Shown here: one piece after another, positions 1 to 7,809 of the stretch
Layout: each line of letters starts with the position of its first letter
Numbering within the stretch: position 1 is the stretch's first letter
Origin: Leifsonia sp. C5G2
Lineage (GTDB): Bacteria > Actinomycetota > Actinomycetes > Actinomycetales > Microbacteriaceae
Assembly (NCBI RefSeq): GCF_013359685.1
Contig: NZ_JABFMV010000011.1
Location: forward strand, 1 to 64,000
Reading direction: 5' to 3'
Length of the DNA: 64,000 nucleotides
Made by a program: the position numbers and the translations under genes
Notes under the pieces: generated by a model
Told to the model about the DNA's origin: nothing
The model's database searches: none
Seen by the model: only the letters and a program-made list of their open reading frames with translations

Positions 1-81
1 CTCGTGGAGGCCCTCCCGCGCCCCCTGGCCACCCGCCTCCTCACCGAACTCCTGGCCCGAGCCGTAGAACCCCCAGCCTGA
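1..81 (+). CDS. 3' end of an unidentified protein (partial)
   Basis: Only the last 26 codons lie in the window, in frame 1, ending at a TGA at 79-81. The visible C-terminus is Leu/Ala/Arg-rich and looks helical, with no recognisable motif. It converges on the mrp-type gene, and a hairpin repeat lies between them. An open frame without a start could be chance at this G+C, but the clean stop followed by the hairpin supports a real gene end. Confidence 0.4.
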   Translation, partial: LVEALPRPLATRLLTELLARAVEPPA

Positions 82-141
82 CCCCGAAACGTGAGTAATC
101 GGGGTTTCCCCGGCCGGGTCGTGACGAGATGTCACCACTCG
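82..141. repeat. Intergenic inverted repeat (family 2), likely bidirectional terminator
   Basis: Two stem-loops sit between convergent gene ends: a 6-bp stem (82-87 with 99-104) and an imperfect 11-bp stem (115-125 with 131-141, 9 of 11 pairs). The right arm TGTCACCACTCG and the motif GTGAGTAA recur in the hairpin at 40096-40152, so this belongs to a repeated element family. There is no T-tract. Confidence 0.55.
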
Positions 142-147
142 AGCACC

Positions 148-1296
148 TCAGCGAAGGGAAAGGCCCAGCTTGCGGCCGGTGAGGCCGCGCGGGCGGGTGG
201 AGAGGCGCTCCGCGACCGCGCGGATCGCGGCCGCGGCCGGGTCGGCCGGGTCGGTCACCACGATCGGCGCCCCCGCGTCACCGCCGGCCCGCAGCGGGAT
301 GCTGAGCGGCACGCTCGCGAGCAGCGGCACCTCCTCGTCCTGCCCGGCCGACAGCCGCCGCGCCACCTCGGCGCCGCCGCCCGAGCCGAACAGGTCGAGG
401 ACGCTGCCGTCGGGCTGCACCAGCCCGGCCATGTTCTCGATCACGCCGATGACCTTCTGGCCGGTCTGGCGGGCCACCACGCCGCTGCGCTCCGCCACGT
501 CGGCGGCCGCGGGCTGCGGCGTCGTCACGACGAGCACCTCGGCGCCCGGCAGCAGCTGCCCGACCGAGATCGCGACATCCCCGGTGCCGGGAGGCAGGTC
601 GAGCAGCAGCACATCCAGATCGCCGAAGAACACGTCCGACAGGAACTGCTGGATGGTGCGGTGCAGCATCGGCCCGCGCCACGCGACCGCGGCGGACGCC
701 GAGTCGACGAACATCCCGATCGACACCACCTTCACGCCGTACGCGACGGGCGGCAGGATCATGTCGTCCACGCGCGTCGGCCGGGGCGCGACCCCGTCGG
801 CGTCGGTGAGGCCGAGGATGCCGGGGATCGAGAACCCGTGCACGTCGGCATCCACGATCCCCACCCGCAGGCCGCGCTCCGCCAGCGCCACCGCGAGGTT
901 GGCCGTGAGCGTCGACTTGCCGACGCCGCCCTTGCCGCTCGTCACCGCATAGACGCGGGTGAGCGAGTCAGGCCCGAACTGCTGCCCTCGGGCGGGCCGC
1001 CCGGCGCGCAGCTTCTCGGTGAGGGCGCGCCGTTCGGCCGGCGTCATCACGGAGACGTCCACCGCGACCCCGGTCACCCCGGGGACCGCGGCGGTCGCCG
1101 TGCGCACATCCCGCTCGATCGCGTCCGCCGCCGGGCAGCCGACGATGGTCAGCTTGACGGCGACGCTCGCGCGGCCGTCCGCATCCACCGCCACGTCGCC
1201 GACCATGTCGAGTTCGGTGATGGGTTTGCGGATCTCCGGATCGAGGACGGACGCCAGCGCGCTCCGCACCGCCTCGGCGAGAGCGGCCTCAGGCAC
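148..1296 (-). CDS. mrp: Mrp/NBP35-family P-loop ATPase (Fe-S cluster carrier type)
   Basis: A 382-residue protein whose family binds and transfers iron-sulfur clusters in the cytoplasm. Residues 1-90 form a MIP18/DUF59-type domain with the PE(I/L) start seen as SVLDPEIRKP. Residues about 114-360 form the ParA-like ATPase with a deviant Walker A, GKGGVGKST at 121-129, and the switch sequences DADVHG and DLPPGTGD. The CxxC pair that many Mrp proteins carry after VIENM is absent: the segment reads IENMAGLVQPDG, a form I recall from actinobacteria, so cluster binding there is uncertain. It starts at GTG and overlaps the upstream DUF1003 gene by 8 nt, suggesting translational coupling. The C-terminus lies against a hairpin repeat shared with the convergent gene. 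Confidence 0.92.
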   Translation of the reverse strand: MPEAALAEAVRSALASVLDPEIRKPITELDMVGDVAVDADGRASVAVKLTIVGCPAADAIERDVRTATAAVPGVTGVAVDVSVMTPAERRALTEKLRAGRPARGQQFGPDSLTRVYAVTSGKGGVGKSTLTANLAVALAERGLRVGIVDADVHGFSIPGILGLTDADGVAPRPTRVDDMILPPVAYGVKVVSIGMFVDSASAAVAWRGPMLHRTIQQFLSDVFFGDLDVLLLDLPPGTGDVAISVGQLLPGAEVLVVTTPQPAAADVAERSGVVARQTGQKVIGVIENMAGLVQPDGSVLDLFGSGGGAEVARRLSAGQDEEVPLLASVPLSIPLRAGGDAGAPIVVTDPADPAAAAIRAVAERLSTRPRGLTGRKLGLSLR

Positions 1297-1810
1297 GGGC
1301 CTGCTCGCCCTCGCCCGCGTCGCTCCTCTCGAGGTCCTCGAGCAGCGACCTCAGCTCCGCGCGGATGAAGTCCTTCGTCGCCATGTCCTTGACCGCCAGG
1401 CGCAGGGCCACGACCTCGCGCGCCAGGTACTCGGTGTCGGCCAGGTTGCGCTCCGCACGCTGCCGGTCCTGCTCGATCTGCACGCGGTCGCGGTCGTCCT
1501 GCCGGTTCTGCGCGAGCAGGATGAGCGGGGCCGCATACGACGCCTGCAGCGACAGCACGAGCGTCAGCGCGATGAAGCCGAGTGCGGCCGAGTCGAAACG
1601 CCACGAGTTGGGCGCCAGCGTGTTCCAGCCCATCCAGGCGACCACGAAGATCGTCAGCCCGAGCACGAACCAGGGCGTGCCCATGGCGCGCGCGATCCAC
1701 TCGGTGAACCGCCCGAACCGGTCGCGCGACTCGACGTTGTCCCGCCGGAGCACCGGCGTCCGGAGGCCCTTCGGGGCGTCGAGCCCCGTGTCCTGCCTAC
1801 CTCGTGCCAC
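1289..1810 (-). CDS. DUF1003 membrane protein
   Basis: A 173-residue protein of the DUF1003 family, function unknown. Two membrane helices lie at about 45-65 and 72-95, with the family signature LSLQASYAAPLILLAQNRQ between the second helix and a charged, probably coiled-coil tail (D/R/E-rich, residues 105-165). It overlaps the MgtE_N/CBS gene upstream by 14 nt and the mrp-type gene downstream by 8 nt, so the three genes form one operon. Pairing of DUF1003 with a CBS/MgtE_N protein hints at a membrane role linked to metal or nucleotide sensing; that is inference. Confidence 0.85.
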   Translation of the reverse strand: MARGRQDTGLDAPKGLRTPVLRRDNVESRDRFGRFTEWIARAMGTPWFVLGLTIFVVAWMGWNTLAPNSWRFDSAALGFIALTLVLSLQASYAAPLILLAQNRQDDRDRVQIEQDRQRAERNLADTEYLAREVVALRLAVKDMATKDFIRAELRSLLEDLERSDAGEGEQARA

Positions 1811-3119
1811 TTCCGCCCCTCCTTCCGTTCACAACGCGGATGCTGCCGGTCTCGTCGGACGGCTCCGCGTGTTTCACGGGGTCGTCCTCGTCTTGACTTC
1901 GCCAGTCGTCGGGGAGCAGGTAGTCGAGGATGTCGTCGATGGTCACCACCCCGACGAGACGGTGCTTGTCGTCGACCACGGGGACGGAGACGAGGTTGTA
2001 CGACGCCAGGATGCGGGACACTTCGGCGGCGGACGTGTCGGCCGTCACGGGCTCGAGCCCCGGGTCGAGGAGGGTGCCGAGACGGACATGCGGCGGGTAG
2101 CGCAGCATCCGCTGGAAGTGCACGACGCCGAGGAAGCGGCCGGTCGGCGGCTCGTACGGCGGGAGCGTGACGCAGACGGCGGCGCCGAGCGCAGGGGCGA
2201 GCTCGTGCCGGCGGATCAGGGCGAGGCCCTCCGCGACGGTCGCGTCGGCCGAGACGATGATCGGTTCGGTCGTCATCAGGCCGCCCGCGGTGTCGGGGTT
2301 GTAGCTGAGGAGCATGCGGACGTCCTCCGCCTCCTCCGGCTCCATCAGCTCCAGCAGGTGCTCGCCGCGCTCGTCGGAGAGCTGCGCGATGAGGTCGGCG
2401 GCGTCGTCCGGCTGCATCTGGTCGAGCACGTCGGCGGCACGGTCGTCGTCGAGCTTCGCGAGGATCTGCACCTGCTCGCTCTCCGGCATCTCCTCCAGCA
2501 CGTCGGCGAGGCGGTCGTCGGGGAGCTCCTCCGCGACCTCCAGCATGCGCTCCTGCGGCAGGTCGAGCAGGGTGTTCGCGAGGTCGGCGGGCTTCAGTTC
2601 CGAGTAGGTGGCGATCAGCTGCTCGGCGGACTGCGCCTCGCCGCGCTTCTGCTTCTCGCGCACCTCGTTCCAGGCGACGAACGTCGTCGCCCCCTTGGCG
2701 AACGGGGAGGCGCCGGTCTTGGGCTTGCGGACGAACAGCTGGCTGACCGCCCAGTCGCCTGTGCCGGTCTCCTCGATCGCGACGTCCTCGATCGTGGCCT
2801 CACCGGTGCCGTCGGCGAAGACGACCTTGCGGCCGAGCAGCTCGGCGATGACGCGCACCTCGCCGCCGCGCTGCTCGAAGCGGCGCATGTTGATGATCCC
2901 GCTGGTGATGATCTGGCCGCTGGAGATGCTGGTCACGCGGCCGATCGAGAGGAACACTCTTCGCTTGCCCGGGATCTCGACGATCAGTCCGACGACGCGC
3001 GGCGGATCGCTCTTGCGGTACACCACGAGCACGTCGCGGACCTTGCCGACCCGGTCACCGACGGGGTCGAACACGGTCGTGCCGGCGAGGCGGGCGACGA
3101 AAACTCTGGTCGAAGTCAC
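1797..3119 (-). CDS. PRC-barrel / MgtE_N / tandem CBS protein without transporter domain
   Basis: A 440-residue soluble protein, first gene of the operon with DUF1003 and mrp. Residues 1-150 look like two PRC-barrel-type beta modules. Residues about 160-285 are the helical MgtE_N repeat (successive LLDLPQERMLEVAEELP, LADVLEEMP and AADVLDQMQPDDAADLI units). Residues 290-420 hold two CBS domains, the second ending GVVTIDDILDYLLPDD. The five-helix MgtE channel domain is missing, so this is not itself a magnesium channel. CBS and MgtE_N domains sense Mg2+ or adenine nucleotides in known families; here they may regulate the DUF1003 partner. The ATG start at 3119 fits the PRC-barrel N-terminus. Confidence 0.85.
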   Translation of the reverse strand: MTSTRVFVARLAGTTVFDPVGDRVGKVRDVLVVYRKSDPPRVVGLIVEIPGKRRVFLSIGRVTSISSGQIITSGIINMRRFEQRGGEVRVIAELLGRKVVFADGTGEATIEDVAIEETGTGDWAVSQLFVRKPKTGASPFAKGATTFVAWNEVREKQKRGEAQSAEQLIATYSELKPADLANTLLDLPQERMLEVAEELPDDRLADVLEEMPESEQVQILAKLDDDRAADVLDQMQPDDAADLIAQLSDERGEHLLELMEPEEAEDVRMLLSYNPDTAGGLMTTEPIIVSADATVAEGLALIRRHELAPALGAAVCVTLPPYEPPTGRFLGVVHFQRMLRYPPHVRLGTLLDPGLEPVTADTSAAEVSRILASYNLVSVPVVDDKHRLVGVVTIDDILDYLLPDDWRSQDEDDPVKHAEPSDETGSIRVVNGRRGGSGTR

Positions 3120-3198
3120 GAGACAAACCTAAGCCCTCACCGGTGAACGGCAGCTGATTCCCGTGCCACGCGCGAGCCCGGAATGGAACAATGGGTGG

Positions 3199-3837
3199 AT
3201 GAGCACACCTGGGCAGCTGAACGGGCGCAACCGTCTCCTCTATCCGACCCTGCCGCGGGGCGAGGTGGTCGCCACCTTCGAGAGCTATCCGCAGGCGCAG
3301 GAGGCGGTCGACGTCCTTGCGCGCGCCGACTTCCCGGTCGACAAGGTCTCGATCGTCGGAAGCGACCTGAAGAGCGTCGAACGCGTGACCGGCAAGCTGA
3401 CCTGGGGCCGCGTCGCGCTGGCCGGTGCGGCCTCCGGCGCCTGGCTGGGCATCTTCTTCGGCCTGCTGCTCATCATCTTCTCGCCGACCGTGAGCCTCGG
3501 CTTCGTGCTCGCGGCGCTGCTCATCGGCGCCGGCTTCGGCATGCTCTGGGGCATCGTCACCTACGCGGTGAACCGTCGCCGACGCGACTTCACGTCCATC
3601 CAGCAGGTGATCGCGACCAGCTACTCGGTGCTGGTCGACTCCGACCTCGGCAACCGCGCGCGCAACCTGCTCGCCGGTGGCGGCGCCCAGGCGCCGGCCG
3701 AGGCGGCGCCGGCGTCCGGCTGGACGCCGCCCGCGCAGCCGCAGCACCCGTCCGACCCGCCGCCGGCCCCGCCCGCCGCGCCGGCCCCGCCGTCCCCGCC
3801 GTCCGACGACCTCCCGCCGGCGCCACCCTCCGCTTGA
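3199..3837 (+). CDS. General stress protein 17M-like (YflT-type) membrane protein
   Basis: A 212-residue protein. Residues 1-60 contain the small alpha/beta domain seen in general stress protein 17M relatives (EVVATFESYPQAQEAVDVLA). It is followed by a glycine-zipper-like pair of membrane segments at about 73-115 (AGAASGAWLGIFFGLLLII and the next helix) and a Pro/Ala-rich C-terminal tail from about 155. An in-frame ATG at 3163 exists, but MSTPGQ at 3199 is preferred because the extra 12 residues look non-coding. It is transcribed divergently from the MgtE_N/CBS operon across about 80 nt. The function is unknown; a stress role is inferred from the family name only. Confidence 0.75.
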   Translation: MSTPGQLNGRNRLLYPTLPRGEVVATFESYPQAQEAVDVLARADFPVDKVSIVGSDLKSVERVTGKLTWGRVALAGAASGAWLGIFFGLLLIIFSPTVSLGFVLAALLIGAGFGMLWGIVTYAVNRRRRDFTSIQQVIATSYSVLVDSDLGNRARNLLAGGGAQAPAEAAPASGWTPPAQPQHPSDPPPAPPAAPAPPSPPSDDLPPAPPSA

Positions 3838-3841
3838 CCCT

Positions 3842-3907
3842 CCGCTGAGGTGCTCGCAGGTGTCGCCGACACGCCGGTCGGCGCGACGTCTACGAGCACC
3901 TCAGCGG
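3842..3907. terminator. Convergent inverted repeat, likely bidirectional terminator
   Basis: Perfect 15-bp arms at 3842-3856 and 3893-3907 (CCGCTGAGGTGCTCG and its complement) enclose a 36-nt loop that can itself fold. It lies between two convergent stop codons. The 14-nt CGAGCACCTCAGCG of the right arm also occurs at 140-153, next to the mrp stop codon. Confidence 0.65.
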
Positions 3908-3913
3908 CAGGGG

Positions 3914-5491
3914 TCAGCGCTGGGAGAGGCGGCGCACCCAGGACTCGACGTCGTCCGGCGTGCGCGGGATGGCGGCGGAGAGGTTCTCGGCGCCGTCCTC
4001 GGTGACCAGGATGTTGTCCTCGATCCGCACGCCGATGCCGCGGAAGCGCTCCGGCACGGTCAGGTCGTCCGGCTGGAAGTACAGGCCCGGCTCGATCGTG
4101 AACACCATGCCCGGCTCCAGCACGCCGTCGAGATACAGCTCGCGGCGGGCCTGAGCGCAGTCGTGCACGTCGAGTCCTAGGTGGTGGCTCGTCCCGTGCA
4201 CCATGTACCGGCGGTGCTGCTGGTTCTCCGGCTCCAGGGCCTCCTCGGCCGTCACGGGCAGCAGCCCCCACTCGGCGGTCCGGCGGGCGATCACGGCCAT
4301 GGCGGCGGCGTGGATCTCGCGGAACCGGATGCCGGGACGCACGATCGCGAACGCCGCGTCGGCCGCCTCCAGCACCGCCTCGTACACCTGCCGCTGCGTC
4401 TCGCCGAAGGTCCCGTCGATGGGGAAGGTGCGCGTGATGTCGGCCGTGTAATACGTGTCGAGCTCCACGCCGGCGTCCATCAGGATGAGGTCGCCGGGCA
4501 CCACGGGGCCGTCGTTGCGGGTCCAGTGGAGGATGCAGGCGTGCGGCCCGCTCGCCGCGATCGTGTCGTAGCCGACCGCGTTGCCGTCGGCCCGGGCGCG
4601 GCCGTAGAAGACGCTCTCCACGAGCCGCTCGCCCCGCGGGTGCGTCGTGATGCGCGGCAGCTCGGCGATCACGTCGTCGAAGCCGCGGGCGGTCGCGGCG
4701 ACCGCTGCGCGCAGCTCGCCGACCTCGAAGTCGTCCTTCACCAGCCGCAGCTCGGAGAGGTCGCGGGCGAGCCGGTCGTCCTCGGCGTGGTCCTCCGGGT
4801 CGCGGTCGCCGTCGGTGTCGTCCCACAGCAGCATCCGGGCGGCGTCCACCTCGTCGGTGATGGCCGGGTCGGCCTCGCGCAGCACGAGGGTGTCGCCGTC
4901 GACCGTGTCGAGCACCTGGCGCACGTCGGCGATGCCGCGCGTGGCGAGCGCGAGGTCGCCGGCGACCTGCGCGAGCGACGGTCGGGGGCCGATCCAGAAC
5001 TCGCCGATCTCCGGGTTCGCGTAGAACTCGTCGGAGTCGCGCCCGGCGCGCTCGCGGAAGTAGAGGGTGGCCTCGTGCCCGTCCGCCGTCGGCTCCAGCA
5101 CGAGCACGCTGCCCGGCTCGGAGTCGGAGCCCCAGCCGGTCAGGTGAGCGAAGGCCGAGTGGGCGCGGAAGGGGAAGTCGGTGTCGTTCGAGCGCTGCTT
5201 GAGCCTCCCGGCCGGGACGATGAGGCGCTTGCCGGGGAACAGCTCCGATACGCGCGCCCGCCGCGCGGCTGCGTACTGCGCCTGCCGCCGCGGCTCCGGG
5301 ATGACCTCGGGATGCTCCGCCCACCCGCTGCCGATGTACTCGCGGAACGCGTCCGAGCCCGGAGTGGTGGACCGGTTCTGCGTCGCGCGGGGCGCCTGGT
5401 CGGTCTCGGCGGCCGCCGGGGTCTCGGTCGTCGTCGCGACGGCGGCGTCCGTCGCCGGCGCGGAGGTGGGGGTGCTCGACTGGGAGGACAT
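3914..5491 (-). CDS. Xaa-Pro aminopeptidase (aminopeptidase P, M24B)
   Basis: A 525-residue cytoplasmic metalloprotease that removes an N-terminal residue preceding proline. After a Ser/Thr/Ala-rich N-terminal 45 residues come the aminopeptidase P N-terminal domain (about 60-220; FRAHSAFAHLTGW) and the pita-bread catalytic domain. The two-metal ligands are visible in order: Asp in LMDAGVELD, Asp in TADITRTF, His in HGTSHHLGLDVHD, Glu in FTIEPGLYF and Glu in GVRIEDNILVTEDG. All five are present, so it should be active. ATG at 5500 (MDAMSS) is an alternative start three codons upstream; a GGTGGAAG-like ribosome site lies just before it, at better spacing for 5491. Confidence 0.93.
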   Translation of the reverse strand: MSSQSSTPTSAPATDAAVATTTETPAAAETDQAPRATQNRSTTPGSDAFREYIGSGWAEHPEVIPEPRRQAQYAAARRARVSELFPGKRLIVPAGRLKQRSNDTDFPFRAHSAFAHLTGWGSDSEPGSVLVLEPTADGHEATLYFRERAGRDSDEFYANPEIGEFWIGPRPSLAQVAGDLALATRGIADVRQVLDTVDGDTLVLREADPAITDEVDAARMLLWDDTDGDRDPEDHAEDDRLARDLSELRLVKDDFEVGELRAAVAATARGFDDVIAELPRITTHPRGERLVESVFYGRARADGNAVGYDTIAASGPHACILHWTRNDGPVVPGDLILMDAGVELDTYYTADITRTFPIDGTFGETQRQVYEAVLEAADAAFAIVRPGIRFREIHAAAMAVIARRTAEWGLLPVTAEEALEPENQQHRRYMVHGTSHHLGLDVHDCAQARRELYLDGVLEPGMVFTIEPGLYFQPDDLTVPERFRGIGVRIEDNILVTEDGAENLSAAIPRTPDDVESWVRRLSQR

Positions 5492-5548
5492 GGCGTCCAT
5501 TCTTCCACCCGGTGCTCCGGCCGGGGGCCGTGCGCGGCCGGCCCCTCC

Positions 5549-5554
5549 TAGGAT
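5549..5554 (+). promoter_or_regulatory. -10 hexamer of a leaderless promoter
   Basis: TAGGAT is followed by 7 nt and the ATG of the PHP gene. No clear -35 is seen. The spacing predicts transcription starting at or very near the start codon. Confidence 0.5.
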
Positions 5555-5561
5555 GGTCAGC

Positions 5562-6431
5562 ATGGCTGATGCGCGACGGTTCCGTGGTCCCGTCGACCTG
5601 CACACCCACTCGAGCGTGTCCGACGGCACCGAGACGCCGGCGGAGCTGGTCCGGTCGGCTGCCGCGGCGGGCCTCGGGACGGTGGCGCTCACGGACCACG
5701 ACTCCACCGCGGGCTGGGCGGACGCCGCGGCCGAGGCGGTGCGCTCCGGCGTGACCGTCATCCCGGGCATGGAGCTGTCGACGCGCATCGAGTTCGCCAG
5801 CGTGCACATGCTCGGCTACCTGTTCGACCCGACGGATGCCGCGCTGGTCGCCGAGACCAAGCGCATCCGGGAGGGTCGGATGCGGCGCGCAGAAGACATG
5901 GTGCGCCGCATCTCCGAGGACTACGACATCACCTGGGACGACGTGCTCGCCCAGGCGACGGAGGGGGCGACGGTCGGGCGCCCGCACATCGCCGACGCCC
6001 TGGTGGCGCGCGGGCTCGCCAGCGACCGGAGCGCCGCGTTCGCCGGCATCCTGCATTGGCGCAGCGGCTACTTCCAGCCGCACTATGCTCCGGACCCGCT
6101 GACGGGGGTCCGGCTCATCCGCGGCGCAGGCGGACTGCCTGTGCTGGCACACCCGGCGACGGGAGGGCGCTCGCGCGTCATCCCGGAGGACCGGCTGTGG
6201 CGCCTCAAGGAAGCCGGTCTGTTCGGTCTGGAGCTCGACCATCGGGAGAATACCCGCGAAGCGACCTCCTGGTTGCGACACCTCGCAGGGCTGTACGAAC
6301 TCAAGATCACCGGCTCCAGCGACTACCACGGTGCTGGCAAGCCGAACCGGCTGGGCGAGAACACGACCGACCCGGCCGTCGTCGACGCCATGCTCGCCGA
6401 GGCGACCGGCGCGGCACCCTTCTACGCCTGA
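5562..6431 (+). CDS. PHP-domain phosphoesterase (RNase AM/YciV-like)
   Basis: A 289-residue PHP-superfamily phosphoesterase, most like the family that hydrolyses nucleoside 3',5'-bisphosphates or short RNA 5' ends. Metal-binding motifs appear in the expected order: DLHTHSSVSDGTETP near the N-terminus, LTDHDST, PGMELS, VGRPHIADALV, LAHPAT in the last third and SSDYHG near the end. ATG at 5562 follows a TAGGAT -10 element by 7 nt; an in-frame ATG 9 nt upstream is possible. It is divergent from aminopeptidase P. Substrate cannot be decided from sequence. Confidence 0.87.
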   Translation: MADARRFRGPVDLHTHSSVSDGTETPAELVRSAAAAGLGTVALTDHDSTAGWADAAAEAVRSGVTVIPGMELSTRIEFASVHMLGYLFDPTDAALVAETKRIREGRMRRAEDMVRRISEDYDITWDDVLAQATEGATVGRPHIADALVARGLASDRSAAFAGILHWRSGYFQPHYAPDPLTGVRLIRGAGGLPVLAHPATGGRSRVIPEDRLWRLKEAGLFGLELDHRENTREATSWLRHLAGLYELKITGSSDYHGAGKPNRLGENTTDPAVVDAMLAEATGAAPFYA

Positions 6432-6571
6432 CCGCCTGACCGGCCGCCCGCCTGAACGCTCGACCGCGTCCGGATCCGGTGACGAAGTCGCGACAGGCGC
6501 TGGCCGCTTTCGGGCTGAGCGCCGGCCAGCACGTAGCCTGGTGCCCGGGGATCGGGAAGCGAGGTGCGTGA

Positions 6572-7702
6572 GTGAGACGGTTCTGGCGAGGCTCGGCGGT
6601 CGCGGCCGCCCTCGCGGCGACCCTGGTCCTCTCGGCGGGGCTGGCCCCCGCGCAGGCCGACCCGTCGTACCCGTCGTGGGACGACGTGCAGGCCGCGAAA
6701 GCCAACGCGTCGGCGGCCCAGGCCGAGGTGGACCGGATCAACGGCATCCTGACGGCGCTGCAGACCGCCGCGAACGCCGCGGGCGACCTCGCGGTGAAGC
6801 GGTTCGGCGAGTACGGGCAGGCGGAGGCGGCCCTTCAGACGGCGACGCAGAAGGCCGATGACCTGGCCACGCGCGCGGCGGACGCCTCCGCGAAGGCCGA
6901 CGAGCTCAAGTCGCAGAGCGGTGCGCTCGCCGAGCAGCTGACCCGCTCCGGCAGTTCCACCGTCTCGGTGCGGCTGTTCCTCAGCCCGACCGCGCAGAAG
7001 TCGGACTCGCTCCTATACCAGCTGGGCGCACTGTCCCGGCTGGGGCAGCGGGCGAGCTCCCTGTACGCGCAGGCGAGCGCGCAGAAGAACCTCGCGGCGT
7101 CGCTGAGCGCGCAGGCCACGACGGCCGAGAAGGTGCGCGACCAGCTCGCCACCGACGCGAAGAAGGCCTACGACGTCGCGGTCGCGGCGAAGCAGTCGGC
7201 GGACGCGCAGCTCGCCGACCAGAAGCAGCACGCCACCACCCTGTACGCGCAGCTGGCGACCCTCAAGAACACCGAGGCGTCCGTCGAGCAGAAGTACGCC
7301 GAGGGCGAAGCAGCGAGGCAGGTGGCCGAGCAGGCCGCGAACTCCGGCGGAGGGGCCGACGGGGTCGCGCCGCCCCCGGGCATGGTGGTAGACCCGGCCG
7401 CAGCGCAGGCCTATGCGGCCAGCCGCATCGGCGGGTACGGCTGGGGCGGCGATCAGATGAACTGCCTGATCCGGCTGTGGAACGGCGAGTCGGGCTGGCG
7501 CGCGAACGCCCTCAACACCTCCAGTGGCGCCTACGGCATCCCGCAGTCGCTCCCGCCGAGCAAGATGTCGAGCGCCGGCCCCGACTGGATGACGAACGCC
7601 AACACGCAGATCGACTGGGGTCTGAACTACATCAACAGCGTCTACGGCTCCCCGTGCGCCGCCCTCAGCAAGTGGCTCGCGCGCGACCCGCACTGGTACT
7701 GA
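6572..7702 (+). CDS. Secreted coiled-coil protein with lytic-transglycosylase-like C-terminus
   Basis: A 376-residue secreted protein. A signal peptide occupies residues 1-29 (positively charged start, hydrophobic AAALAATLVLSAGLA, cleavage after AQA). Residues 35-255 are Ala/Gln/Lys-rich and predicted coiled coil, similar in organisation to the N-terminal part of NlpC/P60 and Rpf-like exported proteins. After a short Gly/Pro linker the last 95 residues carry an aggregation-promoting-factor/transglycosylase-like fold: CLIRLWNGESGWRANALN, SGAYGIPQSLPPSKM and WGLNYI, where the Glu of NGESGW would be the catalytic acid. Start is GTG at 6572 with a GAGGTG ribosome site upstream. Cell-wall remodelling is the likely role. 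Confidence 0.82.
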   Translation: MRRFWRGSAVAAALAATLVLSAGLAPAQADPSYPSWDDVQAAKANASAAQAEVDRINGILTALQTAANAAGDLAVKRFGEYGQAEAALQTATQKADDLATRAADASAKADELKSQSGALAEQLTRSGSSTVSVRLFLSPTAQKSDSLLYQLGALSRLGQRASSLYAQASAQKNLAASLSAQATTAEKVRDQLATDAKKAYDVAVAAKQSADAQLADQKQHATTLYAQLATLKNTEASVEQKYAEGEAARQVAEQAANSGGGADGVAPPPGMVVDPAAAQAYAASRIGGYGWGGDQMNCLIRLWNGESGWRANALNTSSGAYGIPQSLPPSKMSSAGPDWMTNANTQIDWGLNYINSVYGSPCAALSKWLARDPHWY

Positions 7703-7725
7703 CCCCTCCCACCCGGACTCCAACA

Positions 7726-7790
7726 CCAAGAGCTCCTGAGTTTTCCGACCTCTTCTTGCGGAATCGGTCGAAAAACTCAGGAGCTCTTGG
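7726..7790. terminator. Long convergent hairpin, bidirectional terminator
   Basis: Arms 7726-7750 and 7766-7790 pair at 24 of 25 positions (core AAGAGCTCCTGAGTTTT), with a 15-nt loop. Each strand carries a short T-run inside the stem. It sits between the convergent transglycosylase-like and DEAD-box genes. Confidence 0.75.
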
Positions 7791-7809
7791 CCTGGGGGAG
7801 TGCCCCGGG

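Noticed and set aside
1797-3119. MgtE magnesium channel
   Set aside because: MgtE_N and CBS domains are present, but there is no hydrophobic channel domain.
3120-3198. Mg2+ riboswitch upstream of the MgtE_N/CBS gene
   Set aside because: The gap to the divergent gene is about 80 nt and shows no recognisable M-box pattern.
3621-6329. Minus-strand open frame of about 900 codons through aminopeptidase P
   Set aside because: Out of frame with the clear M24 protease motifs; Arg/Pro/His-rich translation without homology features.
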